64,000 nt of DNA from Patiriisocius marinus (GCF_008974325.1 NZ_BKCG01000002.1:310001-374000); one strand, 5' to 3'. Shown: positions 25,157 through 34,321, counted from the stretch's first letter. Program-made: numbers and translations. Notes: a model not told the origin generated them from the sequence alone.

Positions 25157-26014
25157 ATGATTTCAGAAAAACAATTTAATAAGGAAATTGGAATTATTAT
25201 CGCAAATGCGATTAGAGAAGATGTGGGTGATGGTGATCATAGTTCGCTTGCTTGTATTCCAGAAGATGCGACTGGTACGGCAAAGTTATTAGTTAAGGAA
25301 GATGGAATAATTGCAGGAATAGATTTTGCTTTGCAAGTATTTGATTATGTAGATCCGGGTCTAGAAATAGATGTGAAAATTAAGGATGGATCTCACGTTA
25401 AATACGGTGATGTATGTTTTTATGTTTCGGGTAACTCTCAATCTATTCTTAAGGCTGAGCGCTTAGTTTTAAACGCGATGCAACGAATGAGTGCTATTGC
25501 AACTAAAACAAATAAGTTTGTAAAATTACTGGAAGGGACTGGAACTAAAATACTTGATACTCGTAAAACTACACCTGGAATTCGCGCTTTAGAAAAGTGG
25601 GCTGTTAAAATTGGTGGTGGTGAAAATCACCGTTTTGCTTTGTATGATATGATTATGTTGAAAGATAATCATATTGATTTTTGTGGTGGTGTTGTTAAGG
25701 CAATTGAGCAGACCAATGCTTATTTAGAAGAAAAGTCACTTGACATTAAAATTATAGTGGAAGCTCGTGATCTTGATGAAATTAAAAAGATACTAACTAC
25801 AAAGGGTGTTTATCGTATTTTGATTGATAACTTTAATTATGAAGATACCCGTAAGGCTGTGGAATTAATAGGGGATACTTGTTTGACAGAATCTAGCGGT
25901 GGAATCACTCTGGATACCATTAGGCAATATGCTGAATGTGGTGTCGATTATATTTCAAGTGGAGCCCTAACTCACTCGGTCTATAACTTAGATTTGAGTT
26001 TAAAAGCTGTTTAA
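25157..26014 (+). CDS. nadC: Nicotinate-nucleotide pyrophosphorylase (carboxylating)
   Basis: Converts quinolinate and PRPP to nicotinate mononucleotide, CO2 and pyrophosphate in de novo NAD synthesis. The 285-residue protein has ILDTRKTTPGIRALEKWAVKIGGGENHRFALYDMIMLKDNHI (about 130-172), the PRPP/quinolinate site, and ESSGGITLDTIRQYAECGVDYISSGALTHS near the end. It overlaps the next gene by one base (TAATG), so both are in one operon. Confidence 0.96.
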   Translation: MISEKQFNKEIGIIIANAIREDVGDGDHSSLACIPEDATGTAKLLVKEDGIIAGIDFALQVFDYVDPGLEIDVKIKDGSHVKYGDVCFYVSGNSQSILKAERLVLNAMQRMSAIATKTNKFVKLLEGTGTKILDTRKTTPGIRALEKWAVKIGGGENHRFALYDMIMLKDNHIDFCGGVVKAIEQTNAYLEEKSLDIKIIVEARDLDEIKKILTTKGVYRILIDNFNYEDTRKAVELIGDTCLTESSGGITLDTIRQYAECGVDYISSGALTHSVYNLDLSLKAV

Positions 26015-26991
26015 TGCTAAACGGCGAAGGTCCTTTAAATAACAGCCCCGAGCCAGAGGGGGAGGAAATTAATATTCCTGTAGTTAAGCAACTAGTTCGC
26101 TTGAGTAAGCGTATTAGATTGCCAGGACTTGATGGTTTAACACTTTACGATTTCAACAACTTATACTTAGCTGGAATTGTAGAGGGAACTTTTTCACCTC
26201 GAGCAAGTTCTATTGCTTATAGTTTTTTTGTAGCTCTATTTCCGTTTTTGTTGTTTATTTTAAACTTGATACCGTATATTCCAATTGAGGGATTTCAAAC
26301 AAGGTTTCTAATATTTATTGAGGATAATTTACCTCCTCAAACAGCCGATTTGTTTTACCCGGTTATTGCGGATATTGCTGTTAATCCTCGTGGTGGATTG
26401 CTATCCTTTGCTATTATTCTATCAATATTTTTAGCAGCAAATGGTGTAAATGCCATTTTTAGTGCTTTTGAGTATTCTTTTCACGTAACCATAAATAGAA
26501 ACTTTTTTAAACAATATGGTATTGCTTTATTGGTCTCTATTTTTTTGGCATTGTTGTTGTTAATTACCGTTATAGTAATCCTTTATGGAGAATATCTGAT
26601 CAATAATTTAAAAGGAAGAGCCTTTATTAGCGACGATGTTTTTTGGGTTTCGGCTTTACAGCTTTCGGTCTTTGTAGTAATGATTTACATTGTGATAGCC
26701 ACATTATACTATTTTGGTATAAAAGAAGGTAGAATGTCAAAATTCTTTTCTTTGGGTGCAATTATCACGACATTAATGTTTATGCTAACAACCTATTTAT
26801 TTGGTATTTACATTAATAATTTTTCGACATATAATGAGTTATATGGTTCACTTGGTGCACTTTTAATAATGTTGTTATATATTTGGATAAATAGTAATCT
26901 ATTACTCTTAGGTTTTGAACTTAACTTGTCGTTACAGAAATTAAGGGGTAATCAAAACAATAGTCAATCTAAATTTAAACAAACAAAATGA
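26014..26991 (+). CDS. YihY/BrkB family inner-membrane protein
   Basis: A 325-residue protein of the YihY/virulence factor BrkB family (once called ribonuclease BN by mistake). It has a cytoplasmic N-terminus of about 65 residues, then six hydrophobic helices. Signature segments are RASSIAYSFFVALFPFLLF, the NGVNAIFSAFEYSFHV stretch and LYGSLGALLIMLLYIWINSNLLLLGFELN near the C-terminus. Its role is unknown, possibly transport. It is coupled to nadC by a one-base overlap and to the next gene by ATGA. Confidence 0.92.
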   Translation: MLNGEGPLNNSPEPEGEEINIPVVKQLVRLSKRIRLPGLDGLTLYDFNNLYLAGIVEGTFSPRASSIAYSFFVALFPFLLFILNLIPYIPIEGFQTRFLIFIEDNLPPQTADLFYPVIADIAVNPRGGLLSFAIILSIFLAANGVNAIFSAFEYSFHVTINRNFFKQYGIALLVSIFLALLLLITVIVILYGEYLINNLKGRAFISDDVFWVSALQLSVFVVMIYIVIATLYYFGIKEGRMSKFFSLGAIITTLMFMLTTYLFGIYINNFSTYNELYGSLGALLIMLLYIWINSNLLLLGFELNLSLQKLRGNQNNSQSKFKQTK

Positions 26992-27551
26992 AAAATTTTC
27001 TTTTATTAGCCATCGCAGTATTTACGCTTAATATGGCAACAGCACAAACCGAAGTTGGAGAAGTTACTATGCCAAATTCTCTTGAATTTAATGGCGAAAA
27101 CTTAACGATGAATGGTGGTGGAATTCGTAAAAAAGCTATGTTTTTAAAATTGTATTCTGGTGCGTTATATTTACCTACTAAAAGTAAAGACGCAAAAGCA
27201 ATTGTTTCAGCAGATGCAAACCAAGCAATTCGTTTAGTTATTACTTCAGGATTTGTTTCTAGCGAAGCTATGAGTGATGCAGTTGAAGAAGGTTTTGTTG
27301 CCTCAACTAATGGGAATACAAGTGGTATTTCTTCTGAAATAGCAAAATTTAAAAGCTTTTTTAGTGACGAAATAGTTGAGGGAGATACTTTTGATATTAC
27401 ATATCAAAAAGGTAAAGGAGCAGTTTGTTATAAAAATGATAAAGAGCTAGGAGCTATCAAAGGTCTTGAGTTCAAGAAAGCTTTATTTGGAATATGGTTA
27501 GGAGATAATCCAGCCGATTCAAAACTTAAAAAAGGAATGTTAGGTAAATAA
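26988..27551 (+). CDS. Chalcone isomerase-like exported protein
   Basis: A 187-residue protein with a signal peptide (about 1-19, ending ATAQ). The remainder fits the bacterial chalcone-isomerase-like fold (CHI family): a start like LEFNGENLTMNGGGIRKKAMFLKLYSGALYLP and an end like LGAIKGLEFKKALFGIWLGDNPAD. Bacterial members are not known to isomerise chalcones and may bind fatty acids. It overlaps the yihY-like gene by 4 bases, so it ends the nadC operon. Confidence 0.88.
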   Translation: MKNFLLLAIAVFTLNMATAQTEVGEVTMPNSLEFNGENLTMNGGGIRKKAMFLKLYSGALYLPTKSKDAKAIVSADANQAIRLVITSGFVSSEAMSDAVEEGFVASTNGNTSGISSEIAKFKSFFSDEIVEGDTFDITYQKGKGAVCYKNDKELGAIKGLEFKKALFGIWLGDNPADSKLKKGMLGK

Positions 27552-27569
27552 GCCTAAAATTTATACAAG

Positions 27570-27609
27570 AATGTCTGGGATTGAAAACTTCAATTTCAGA
27601 CATTTTTTA
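27570..27609 (+). terminator. Rho-independent terminator of the nadC operon
   Basis: AATGTCTG and CAGACATT form the outer stem with an inner ATTGAA/TTCAAT stem, followed by six T. Confidence 0.85.
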
Positions 27610-27634
27610 GTTTATTAATACTCAATTTAGATTT

Positions 27635-28063
27635 ATGAAATCAATTATCACAATAGTAGCTTTGTCTTTATTAACTATTTCATCAGCATTTGCACAAGAT
27701 GTTTTTGGAAAATGGAAAACTGTTGATGACAAAACAGGAGAGGCAAAATCTATTTTGGAAATTTTCGAGAAAGATGGTAAAGCATACGGAAGAGTCCTTG
27801 AAATACTAAATAAAGAACATAAAGATGATGTTTGCGAGGAGTGTGAGGGAGAAAACAAAGGCAAGCCTATTGAAGGCTTGGTGATTATGAAAGCATTAGA
27901 AAAAGACGATAATGAATGGAATGATGGAACCATTATGGATCCTGAAAGTGGAAAAGAATACAGCTGTTACATTAAATTACAGTCTAATGATAAATTAAAA
28001 GTACGAGGATATCTTGGTTTTGCGGCTCTTGGGAGAACTCAATACTGGTATAGAGTGCAATAA
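27635..28063 (+). CDS. DUF2147 domain-containing exported protein
   Basis: A 142-residue protein with a signal peptide (1-20, ending AFAQ) and a DUF2147 domain: GKWKTVDDKTGEAKSILEIFEKDGK at the start and the late TIMDPESGKEYSCYIKL...LKVRGYLGFAALGRTQYWYR. Family members are small beta-rich periplasmic or secreted proteins of unknown role. The pair CEEC (near 66-71) could form a disulfide or bind metal. It lies between two terminators, so it is its own transcript. Confidence 0.88.
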   Translation: MKSIITIVALSLLTISSAFAQDVFGKWKTVDDKTGEAKSILEIFEKDGKAYGRVLEILNKEHKDDVCEECEGENKGKPIEGLVIMKALEKDDNEWNDGTIMDPESGKEYSCYIKLQSNDKLKVRGYLGFAALGRTQYWYRVQ

Positions 28064-28088
28064 TATATTTGTGCATAAATTATAAGAT

Positions 28089-28125
28089 GGGCTGCCTCAT
28101 AGTTGGGTAGCCTTTTCTATTTTTA
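28089..28125 (+). terminator. Rho-independent terminator after the DUF2147 gene
   Basis: GGGCTGCC pairs with GGGTAGCC (one G-U) around TCATAGTT, followed by TTTTCTATTTTT. Confidence 0.75.
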
Positions 28126-28151
28126 CTTATTAATAATCAAGATCAATTACA

Positions 28152-30602
28152 TTGTATTTTATAGACGTAATACTTCCTATTCCTCTAAAGCAAACGTTTA
28201 CGTATAGCGTTAATAAAGATGAAGCTGCTTTTTTGAAGCAAGGATTTCGTGTTGCCGTACCTTTTGGGAAATCAAAATTATATACAGCGATTGTCTATCA
28301 AGTTCATGATACTGCTCCTCATGGTTACGAAACAAAATCAATAGATCACATACTGGATGAAGAAGCAATTATTACAGCGTCTCAAATAAAGCATTGGGAG
28401 TGGATAGCTTCATATTATATGTGTACTTTAGGTGAAGTAGTTAAAGCTGCATTGCCCAGCGCATTTCTTCTTGAAAGTGAAACTATTATTAGCTTAGTTA
28501 AAGATAAAGTAGTTGAAGATACTTCTTTGAGAGACGAAGATTTTCTAGTGTATGAAGCATTACAACATCGTTCACCGTTAAATGTTGATGATGTAAAATC
28601 AATTTTAGATAAGAAAAATGTAGTACTTGTATTAAAGCGCCTACTTGATATTGGGGTAATTGAAGTTCAAGAAGAAGTTTATGAACAATATAGCCCAAAG
28701 TTAAAGAAGTATATTAAGTTAGCTCCCGCTTACGAAAAAGAAGAATCCCTAAAAGAGCTGCTAGATCAATTATCTCGAGCTCCTAAGCAGCGTGAAGTGC
28801 TAATGCAGTTGTTTATGTTGCAAGCTCAACTTAAAAAACCAGTGGGAATTGATGCATTGCTTGCAAAGAGTAATGCAAGCGCTAGTAGTGTAAAATCCTT
28901 AGTGGCTAAAAACATTCTTGAAGAATACTATATAAGAAAAGATAGAATTAATTACGAAGGTGAAGATGCTACTGAAGTTAAAACACTTTCCGATTCTCAA
29001 GAAACAGCATTACAAGAAATTATAACATCATTTAAACGGCACGATGTAACCTTATTGCACGGTGTAACTTCAAGTGGAAAAACAGAAGTATATGTCCGAC
29101 TTATTGAGGAGCAGCTTAAAGCGGGTAAACAAGTGCTTTATATGCTTCCTGAAATAGCACTAACTACTCAGCTTATTTCACGATTACAACAATATTTTGG
29201 AGCTCAAGTGTCTGTGTATCACTCTAAGTACTCAATTCATGAGCGCGTAGAGGTTTGGAATAATGTATTAGCGCAAAAGGAAAAGGCTCAGATTATTATT
29301 GGAGCTAGATCTTCACTCTTCTTACCATTTCAGAATTTAGGTTTAATAATAGTAGATGAAGCGCACGAGCCGTCATTTAAACAGTATAATCCATCACCCA
29401 GATATCATGCTAGAGATAGTGCTATTGTTTTAGCATCACTGCATAAGGCTAAAACATTATTAGGTTCTGCCACACCTTCACTAGAAAGTTTTCATAATGC
29501 TGAATTAGATAAATACGGATTTGTAGAGCTGAAAAGGCGCTTCGGAAATGTGCTGTTGCCATCAATTGAATTAATTGATATAAAAGAAAAGCACAAGAAA
29601 AAATTAATGACTGGCCATTTTAGTGATAGATTGTTAGAGGAGATACACGAAACACTAAATAATAATGAGCAGGTTATCCTATTTCAAAATAGACGAGGTT
29701 TTTCGCCTATAGTAGAATGTAAAACTTGTGGAACTTCACCACAATGTCCTAATTGTGATGTGAGTTTAACTTACCACCAATATAAGCGCCAATTACGTTG
29801 TCATTACTGCGGTTATCATATGGCAATGTTAGTGGAGTGTAATGCTTGTGGAAGTGATTCAATAGATAGTAAAGGATTTGGTACGGAGCAAATTGAAACC
29901 GAGTTGCTTAGTTTATTTCCAAAACATTCAATAGCACGAATGGATCAAGATACTACTAGAGGTAAACACGCCTATGCTAAATTAATTGCTCGATTAGAAA
30001 ATGAAGAAATCGATATTTTAGTAGGTACTCAAATGATTGCAAAAGGACTTGATTTTAGAAACATAGGCCTTGTAGGTGTTCTAAATGCAGATAACCTATT
30101 AAATTTTCCAGATTTTAGAGCTCACGAACGCAGTTTCCAACTTTTGCAACAAGTTGCAGGAAGGGCAGGGCGTACTCAAAAAAGAGGGAAAGTGCTTATT
30201 CAAACCTACAACCCACATCACACTATTTTAAAACAAGTGAGTGTTAATGATTATAGAGGTATGTATAAAGAGCAGTTAGAGGAGCGCTATCAATACAAGT
30301 ATCCGCCTTATTACCGAACTATCCGAATTACCTTTAAGGATAAAAATTTAACTAAAAATGACCAAGCCGCATTGTGGTATACGCTTGCTTTACAGAAACA
30401 ATTAGGTGCAAATGTTTTAGGACCTGAAGTTCCTCCTGTTGCTAGAGTTCGTAATAAATATATAAGTAACGTGTTGGTTAAAATCCCTAAACCGCAATCG
30501 TTAGCGAAAACCAAGGAGTATATTAATTCTGTTCAAAGAGCATTTAACCTTACAAAGGAATTTTCTTCAATACGCGTAAGTATAGATGTAGATAATTATT
30601 AG
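28152..30602 (+). CDS. priA: Primosomal protein N' / replication restart helicase PriA
   Basis: PriA binds stalled replication forks and reloads the replisome. The 816-residue protein has the N-terminal DNA-binding domain (YFIDVILPIPLKQTFTYSV), Walker A GVTSSGKTEVY (near 305), DEAH (IVDEAHEPSFKQ), two zinc-binding clusters (CKTCGTSPQCPNC and CHYCGYH...CNACG, about 520-575) and GRAGRTQKRG in motif VI. The start is TTG at 28152; there is no ATG before the conserved N-terminus. Confidence 0.96.
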   Translation: MYFIDVILPIPLKQTFTYSVNKDEAAFLKQGFRVAVPFGKSKLYTAIVYQVHDTAPHGYETKSIDHILDEEAIITASQIKHWEWIASYYMCTLGEVVKAALPSAFLLESETIISLVKDKVVEDTSLRDEDFLVYEALQHRSPLNVDDVKSILDKKNVVLVLKRLLDIGVIEVQEEVYEQYSPKLKKYIKLAPAYEKEESLKELLDQLSRAPKQREVLMQLFMLQAQLKKPVGIDALLAKSNASASSVKSLVAKNILEEYYIRKDRINYEGEDATEVKTLSDSQETALQEIITSFKRHDVTLLHGVTSSGKTEVYVRLIEEQLKAGKQVLYMLPEIALTTQLISRLQQYFGAQVSVYHSKYSIHERVEVWNNVLAQKEKAQIIIGARSSLFLPFQNLGLIIVDEAHEPSFKQYNPSPRYHARDSAIVLASLHKAKTLLGSATPSLESFHNAELDKYGFVELKRRFGNVLLPSIELIDIKEKHKKKLMTGHFSDRLLEEIHETLNNNEQVILFQNRRGFSPIVECKTCGTSPQCPNCDVSLTYHQYKRQLRCHYCGYHMAMLVECNACGSDSIDSKGFGTEQIETELLSLFPKHSIARMDQDTTRGKHAYAKLIARLENEEIDILVGTQMIAKGLDFRNIGLVGVLNADNLLNFPDFRAHERSFQLLQQVAGRAGRTQKRGKVLIQTYNPHHTILKQVSVNDYRGMYKEQLEERYQYKYPPYYRTIRITFKDKNLTKNDQAALWYTLALQKQLGANVLGPEVPPVARVRNKYISNVLVKIPKPQSLAKTKEYINSVQRAFNLTKEFSSIRVSIDVDNY

Positions 30603-30660
30603 AGCGGAAGGTGTTTTTTGTTGAATATTTCAGAATAGAATACTGAAATATTAATATATA

Positions 30661-30695
30661 AAAAAACCGATTAGTGTTTCAACTAATCGGTTAGA
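30661..30695 (-). terminator. Terminator of the LytTR regulator gene
   Basis: AACCGATTAGT and ACTAATCGGTT form an 11-bp stem. On the minus strand it runs into six T, so it ends the leftward regulator gene. It has no T-tract for priA on the plus strand. Confidence 0.7.
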
Positions 30696-30713
30696 TAATA
30701 TGCGATAATCTTT

Positions 30714-31427
30714 TTAACCTCTGCTGGTTGCAGCAAGAGCTTCTACAAGATCTGTTTTTCTATTTCTGCTTAAAGGTAGTTCTTCGTTATCAAGTTCAAT
30801 AACCTTACTATTATAACGTTCCACTTTATCTAGATTAACAATATACGATTTATAAATTCTTAAAAAACGATCTTTTGGAAGCAAAGCTTCAAAAGCTTTC
30901 ATCGTTGAAAGAACAACTAAAGCGTCGTGTTCAGTTACAAGTTTAACATAATCTCCAAGAGCTTCAATATAGCGTAACTCATTTAAAAATACTTTACGTT
31001 TTTTAAGGTTACTCTTAACGAATATGAAATCTTCATCATTAAATCCATCGTCATTTTTTAATTTGAAGTTGGTAACAGCTTTATGTACTGCGTTTAGAAA
31101 ACGTTCTTTAGAAATAGGTTTTCTTAAATAATCAACAGCATCATAATCAAAAGCTTTGAATGCGTATTTTGTTTTACCTGTTACGAAGATAATTTGCGGC
31201 TTGTGTGTTAAATCATCAAGAAGGTCAAAACCAGAAAGAATAGGCATTTCAATATCTAAAAATATAAGGTCTATTTCAGTTGTCGCTAAACCCATTTTTG
31301 CTTCAATTGCATTGTTGTATTCAGCAACAAGGTTAAGAGCTGGGTGATTTTCTATCAACTTTACGATAGAAAGACGCTGAAGTGTTGAGTCATCAACGAT
31401 AGCGCATTTTAGTAACGGTTTGTCCAC
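30714..31427 (-). CDS. LytTR-family response regulator
   Basis: A 237-residue two-component regulator. The receiver domain (about 6-125) has acidic VDD near the start, the phospho-acceptor Asp in FLDIEMP (near 56) and the Thr/Lys switch in FVTGKTKYAF and LRKPI. The C-terminal LytTR DNA-binding domain (about 135-230) has the typical FLRIYKSYIVNLDKVERY and LPLSRNRKTDL. The start is GTG at 31427. No histidine kinase is next to it, so its partner lies elsewhere. Confidence 0.93.
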   Translation of the reverse strand: MDKPLLKCAIVDDSTLQRLSIVKLIENHPALNLVAEYNNAIEAKMGLATTEIDLIFLDIEMPILSGFDLLDDLTHKPQIIFVTGKTKYAFKAFDYDAVDYLRKPISKERFLNAVHKAVTNFKLKNDDGFNDEDFIFVKSNLKKRKVFLNELRYIEALGDYVKLVTEHDALVVLSTMKAFEALLPKDRFLRIYKSYIVNLDKVERYNSKVIELDNEELPLSRNRKTDLVEALAATSRG

Positions 31428-31563
31428 GATTAAGTATGTTTATTAAAGCAATAATAGGTATTTTATCGATGAAATGCAACATTTCTTAATTTTAAACGCA
31501 AATTTGCACTTTTAATCTAGTTTTAAAAGTTAAAAAAGATATGAAATTCTTTTAGAGAATACG

Positions 31564-31593
31564 TTGTAGATTATTAATTATATAGTATTTTTG
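31564..31593 (+). promoter_or_regulatory. Promoter of the rpsF-rpsR-rplI operon
   Basis: TTG (31564-31566), a 19-base spacer and TATTTTTG (31586-31593) match the Bacteroidota consensus TTG-N19-TAnnTTTG exactly. It is the clearest full promoter in the window. Confidence 0.8.
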
Positions 31594-31597
31594 CACG

Positions 31598-31618
31598 CTC
31601 TTGGCAAAGTGCTAAGAG
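31598..31618 (+). promoter_or_regulatory. Hairpin at the 5' end of the rpsF leader
   Basis: CTCTTGGC and GCTAAGAG form an 8-bp stem (one G-U) with loop AAAGT, starting about at the predicted transcription start. It could stabilise the mRNA or bind an S6:S18 complex. The CCG bulge typical of the known S6:S18 leader motif is not visible. Confidence 0.45.
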
Positions 31619-31646
31619 TTAAATAATCATTATTAATAGATTTTAT

Positions 31647-31988
31647 ATGAATCATTACGAAACTGTTTTCATCTTAAATCCCGTTTTATCTGAAGATCAG
31701 ATAAAGGAAACAGTAAAGAAATTTGAAGATCTTCTTGTTTCTAAAGGTGCTAAGATGATATCCAAGGAAAATTGGGGGCTAAAAAAATTAGCTTACGAAA
31801 TTCAAAACAAAAAAAGTGGATTCTACCACTTATTTGAGTACACATCACCAGGTGATGCTATTAACGATCTTGAGATTGCTTTCAGAAGAGATGAGCGTGT
31901 TATGCGTTACTTAACTGTATCTCTTGACAAGCATGCAATTGCTTGGGCAGAGAAAAGAAGAATCCGTGATAACAAAAAAACAGCATAA
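31647..31988 (+). CDS. rpsF: 30S ribosomal protein S6
   Basis: The 113-residue small-subunit protein S6 binds 16S rRNA together with S18. MNHYETVFILNPVLSEDQIKETVKKF, KENWGLKKLAYEIQNKKSGFYHLF and FRRDERVMRYLTVSLDKHAIAW are all characteristic. It is the first gene of the standard S6-S18-L9 operon, 3 bases before rpsR, with a consensus promoter and short structured leader. Confidence 0.98.
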   Translation: MNHYETVFILNPVLSEDQIKETVKKFEDLLVSKGAKMISKENWGLKKLAYEIQNKKSGFYHLFEYTSPGDAINDLEIAFRRDERVMRYLTVSLDKHAIAWAEKRRIRDNKKTA

Positions 31989-31991
31989 GCC

Positions 31992-32288
31992 ATGGCAACT
32001 ATTCAAGAACAAGCAAAAGGAAAAAAAGACGGAGAAATTAGATATTTAACTCCGCTTAATATAGAGACTTCTAAAGCAAAGAAATATTGCCGTTTTAAAA
32101 AGTCTGGTATCAAGTATGTTGATTACAAAGATGGTGATTGGTTACTAGGATTTGTAAACGAGCAAGGTAAAATTTTACCAAGAAGACTTACAGGTACATC
32201 TTTAAAATACCAACGTAAAGTTGCTGTAGCAGTTAAAAGAGCACGTCACTTAGCTTTAATGCCGTACGTAGCCGATTTATTAAAATAA
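31992..32288 (+). CDS. rpsR: 30S ribosomal protein S18
   Basis: The 98-residue S18 forms the S6:S18 pair on the platform of the 30S subunit. [16 protein letters not shown] and [33 protein letters not shown] are diagnostic. The slightly long N-terminus ([14 protein letters not shown]) is normal in Bacteroidota. It lies between rpsF and rplI. Confidence 0.98.
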   Translation: MATIQEQAKGKKDGEIRYLTPLNIETSKAKKYCRFKKSGIKYVDYKDGDWLLGFVNEQGKILPRRLTGTSLKYQRKVAVAVKRARHLALMPYVADLLK

Positions 32289-32303
32289 AAACAAGATAGG
32301 AAT

Positions 32304-32759
32304 ATGGAACTTATATTAAAAAAAGACGTTGAGAATCTTGGTTTTGCAGATGACTTAGTTACTGTAAAGAACGGATACGGAAGAAACTTTTTGATCCCTA
32401 CTGGACACGCTGTACTGGCTACACCTTCTCAAAAGAAGATGCTTGCTGAAACTTTAAAGCAACGTGCTTATAAAGAGAAGAAAATAGTTGAAAGCGCACA
32501 AGGAGAAGCTGCTAAATTAAACGCATTAACTGAGTTTAAAATTACAGCTAAAACAGGTGAAGGTAATAAGTTATTTGGATCAGTTACTAATGCTGATCTT
32601 TCTGAAGCTATTGCTAAAGAAGGTGTTGTAATTGAAAAGAAATATATCTCTATTGCTGGTGGTTCAGTTAAAACTACAGGTCAGTATGAAGCGAGTATTC
32701 GTTTCCACAGAGATGTAATCGTAAACTTTACATTTGACGTAGTAGAAGAAAAGAAATAA
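32304..32759 (+). CDS. rplI: 50S ribosomal protein L9
   Basis: The 151-residue L9 has the N-terminal domain (MELILKKDVENLGFADDLVTVKNGYGRNFLIPTGHAVLAT), a long connecting helix and the C-terminal rRNA-binding domain (KLFGSVTNADLSEAIAKEG). It closes the operon and is followed by a strong terminator. Confidence 0.98.
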   Translation: MELILKKDVENLGFADDLVTVKNGYGRNFLIPTGHAVLATPSQKKMLAETLKQRAYKEKKIVESAQGEAAKLNALTEFKITAKTGEGNKLFGSVTNADLSEAIAKEGVVIEKKYISIAGGSVKTTGQYEASIRFHRDVIVNFTFDVVEEKK

Positions 32760-32783
32760 TTTTCTACAACTATAATTTATATA

Positions 32784-32818
32784 AATCCTCTTTCAGAAAT
32801 GAAAGAGGATTTTTTGTT
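32784..32818 (+). terminator. Rho-independent terminator of the ribosomal protein operon
   Basis: AATCCTCTTTC and GAAAGAGGATT form an 11-bp perfect stem with loop AGAAAT, followed by TTTTTG. Confidence 0.9.
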
Positions 32819-32845
32819 TATTGGGATTGCTATTCTTGTTGATTC

Positions 32846-32866
32846 CTTATTTTTATAGAAAATAAG
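32846..32866. repeat. Inverted repeat just before the pxpA start
   Basis: CTTATTTT and AAAATAAG are perfect 8-bp arms around TATAG, ending 4 bases before the TTG start of pxpA. It could be a repressor operator or an RNA hairpin that limits initiation. Confidence 0.5.
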
Positions 32867-32870
32867 ATAC

Positions 32871-33605
32871 TTGATAACTTCTATAGATATAAATGCAGAC
32901 TTGGGTGAAGGTGCTAGAGATGATGCTTTAATAATGCCATTGATTAGTTCGTGTAGTGTTGCTTGTGGTGGTCACTATGGTTCTGAATATACGATTTTGC
33001 AAACTGTTAAGCTGGCTATGGCTAATGGTGTTAAAGTAGGTGCACATCCATCTTTTCCTGATAAGGTGAATTTTGGTAGAAAGAAAATGAGCCTTTCACC
33101 TTCTGAATTAAAATCTACATTAAGTCTTCAATTAAATTCTTTTATTAAAGTTTGCAATGGTTTAGGGGTTTCTTTGAATCATGTAAAACCACACGGTGCA
33201 TTGTATAATTTTGCTGCGATTGATGAGGCTACCTCTAAGATATTGGTAGCGTCAATAATGGAAACGGGTTTAGAGCCTGTTTTGTATGCACCCAAAAACT
33301 CAGTGCTTAGTTGTGTTGCTAAGGATTATTTGCCTGTGGCGTTTGAAGCTTTTGTGGATAGGCGTTATACTGATGATCTTCAATTGGTTTCACGAACTCT
33401 TAATGATGCAGTTATAAGTTCTCCTATTCAAGCTTTTGAGCAATTAATGTCTATATGCGCTGAGCAAAAAGTGCGTACTATTTCCGGTAAAACTAAAGAT
33501 TTAGAAGCTCACACCTTCTGCGTGCATAGTGATAATCCTAATGCTTTAGAAATTTTAAATCTTATATATGAAGAGTTAACCCGATTACAAATTCATATAA
33601 AATGA
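32871..33605 (+). CDS. pxpA: 5-oxoprolinase subunit A (LamB/YcsF family)
   Basis: With PxpB and PxpC it forms the ATP-dependent 5-oxoprolinase that opens pyroglutamate to glutamate. The 244-residue protein has the family start SIDINADLGEG, SCSVACGGHYGS, VKVGAHPSFPD and SLNHVKPHGALYN. The start is TTG at 32871, since no ATG precedes the conserved N-terminus. It overlaps pxpB by ATGA. A perfect inverted repeat lies 4 bases upstream. Confidence 0.93.
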   Translation: MITSIDINADLGEGARDDALIMPLISSCSVACGGHYGSEYTILQTVKLAMANGVKVGAHPSFPDKVNFGRKKMSLSPSELKSTLSLQLNSFIKVCNGLGVSLNHVKPHGALYNFAAIDEATSKILVASIMETGLEPVLYAPKNSVLSCVAKDYLPVAFEAFVDRRYTDDLQLVSRTLNDAVISSPIQAFEQLMSICAEQKVRTISGKTKDLEAHTFCVHSDNPNALEILNLIYEELTRLQIHIK

Positions 33606-34321
33606 TGGACTTACCTAGGATACAGCGTTTTGGAGATAGAGATTTGCTGGTGGAATGGCGTTCAGTGATAAGTGATCATACGCATAGTTGTATTTTGGGG
33701 CTTGTAGAGTTTTTAAATTCATGCGATGATAAGGGTATTATAGAAGTTACTTCAACGTATTGTTCTGTTGCTATATATTTATCTAAAATGTCTAATATAG
33801 AGTTGGTTGGCTCGCTAGTGAAGGATTGGTTGGCTAAGGAGGTGAATTTTGTTGATTCGTTGCCAAAACGGATCATAGAAATTCCGGTTTGTTATGATCA
33901 GGTGTTTGGATTGGATTTAGAAGAAATGTCACAAGCTTTAGAGTTGCCTATTTCAGAGATAATACGAAGGCATACAGCTCCTTTCTATAGGGTTTATTTT
34001 TTAGGATTTCTCCCCGGCTTCCCTTATTTAGGTGGCTTAGATAATTCTTTATGTGTTTCAAGAAAAATTACACCACGAATATTAGTCGAAAAAGGATCCG
34101 TCGCTATAGGAGGTTGTCAGACGGGAATTTATACGTTCGATTCACCAGGTGGTTGGAATATTTTAGGTAAAACACCTCTGTCGATATTTGAAGTCTCTCA
34201 CGATTCACCTGCTTTGTTATCTGCAGGAGATTTTATAAAGTTTAAATCAATTAGTAGTGAAGAGTATTTAAATATTGAAAGAAATATTAATAATGGGGTT
34301 TATAAAAATACTGCTAGATGA
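33602..34321 (+). CDS. pxpB: 5-oxoprolinase subunit B (KipI family)
   Basis: The 239-residue subunit of the 5-oxoprolinase complex, in the carboxyltransferase/allophanate hydrolase subunit 1 family. The core ITRHTAPFYRVYFLGFLPGFPYLGGL-type segment (here with IIRRHTAPFY, about 120-145), KITPRILVEKGSVAIGG and IYTFDSPGGWNILGKTPL are characteristic. Overlaps by 4 bases on both sides couple it to pxpA and pxpC. Confidence 0.94.
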   Translation: MMDLPRIQRFGDRDLLVEWRSVISDHTHSCILGLVEFLNSCDDKGIIEVTSTYCSVAIYLSKMSNIELVGSLVKDWLAKEVNFVDSLPKRIIEIPVCYDQVFGLDLEEMSQALELPISEIIRRHTAPFYRVYFLGFLPGFPYLGGLDNSLCVSRKITPRILVEKGSVAIGGCQTGIYTFDSPGGWNILGKTPLSIFEVSHDSPALLSAGDFIKFKSISSEEYLNIERNINNGVYKNTAR

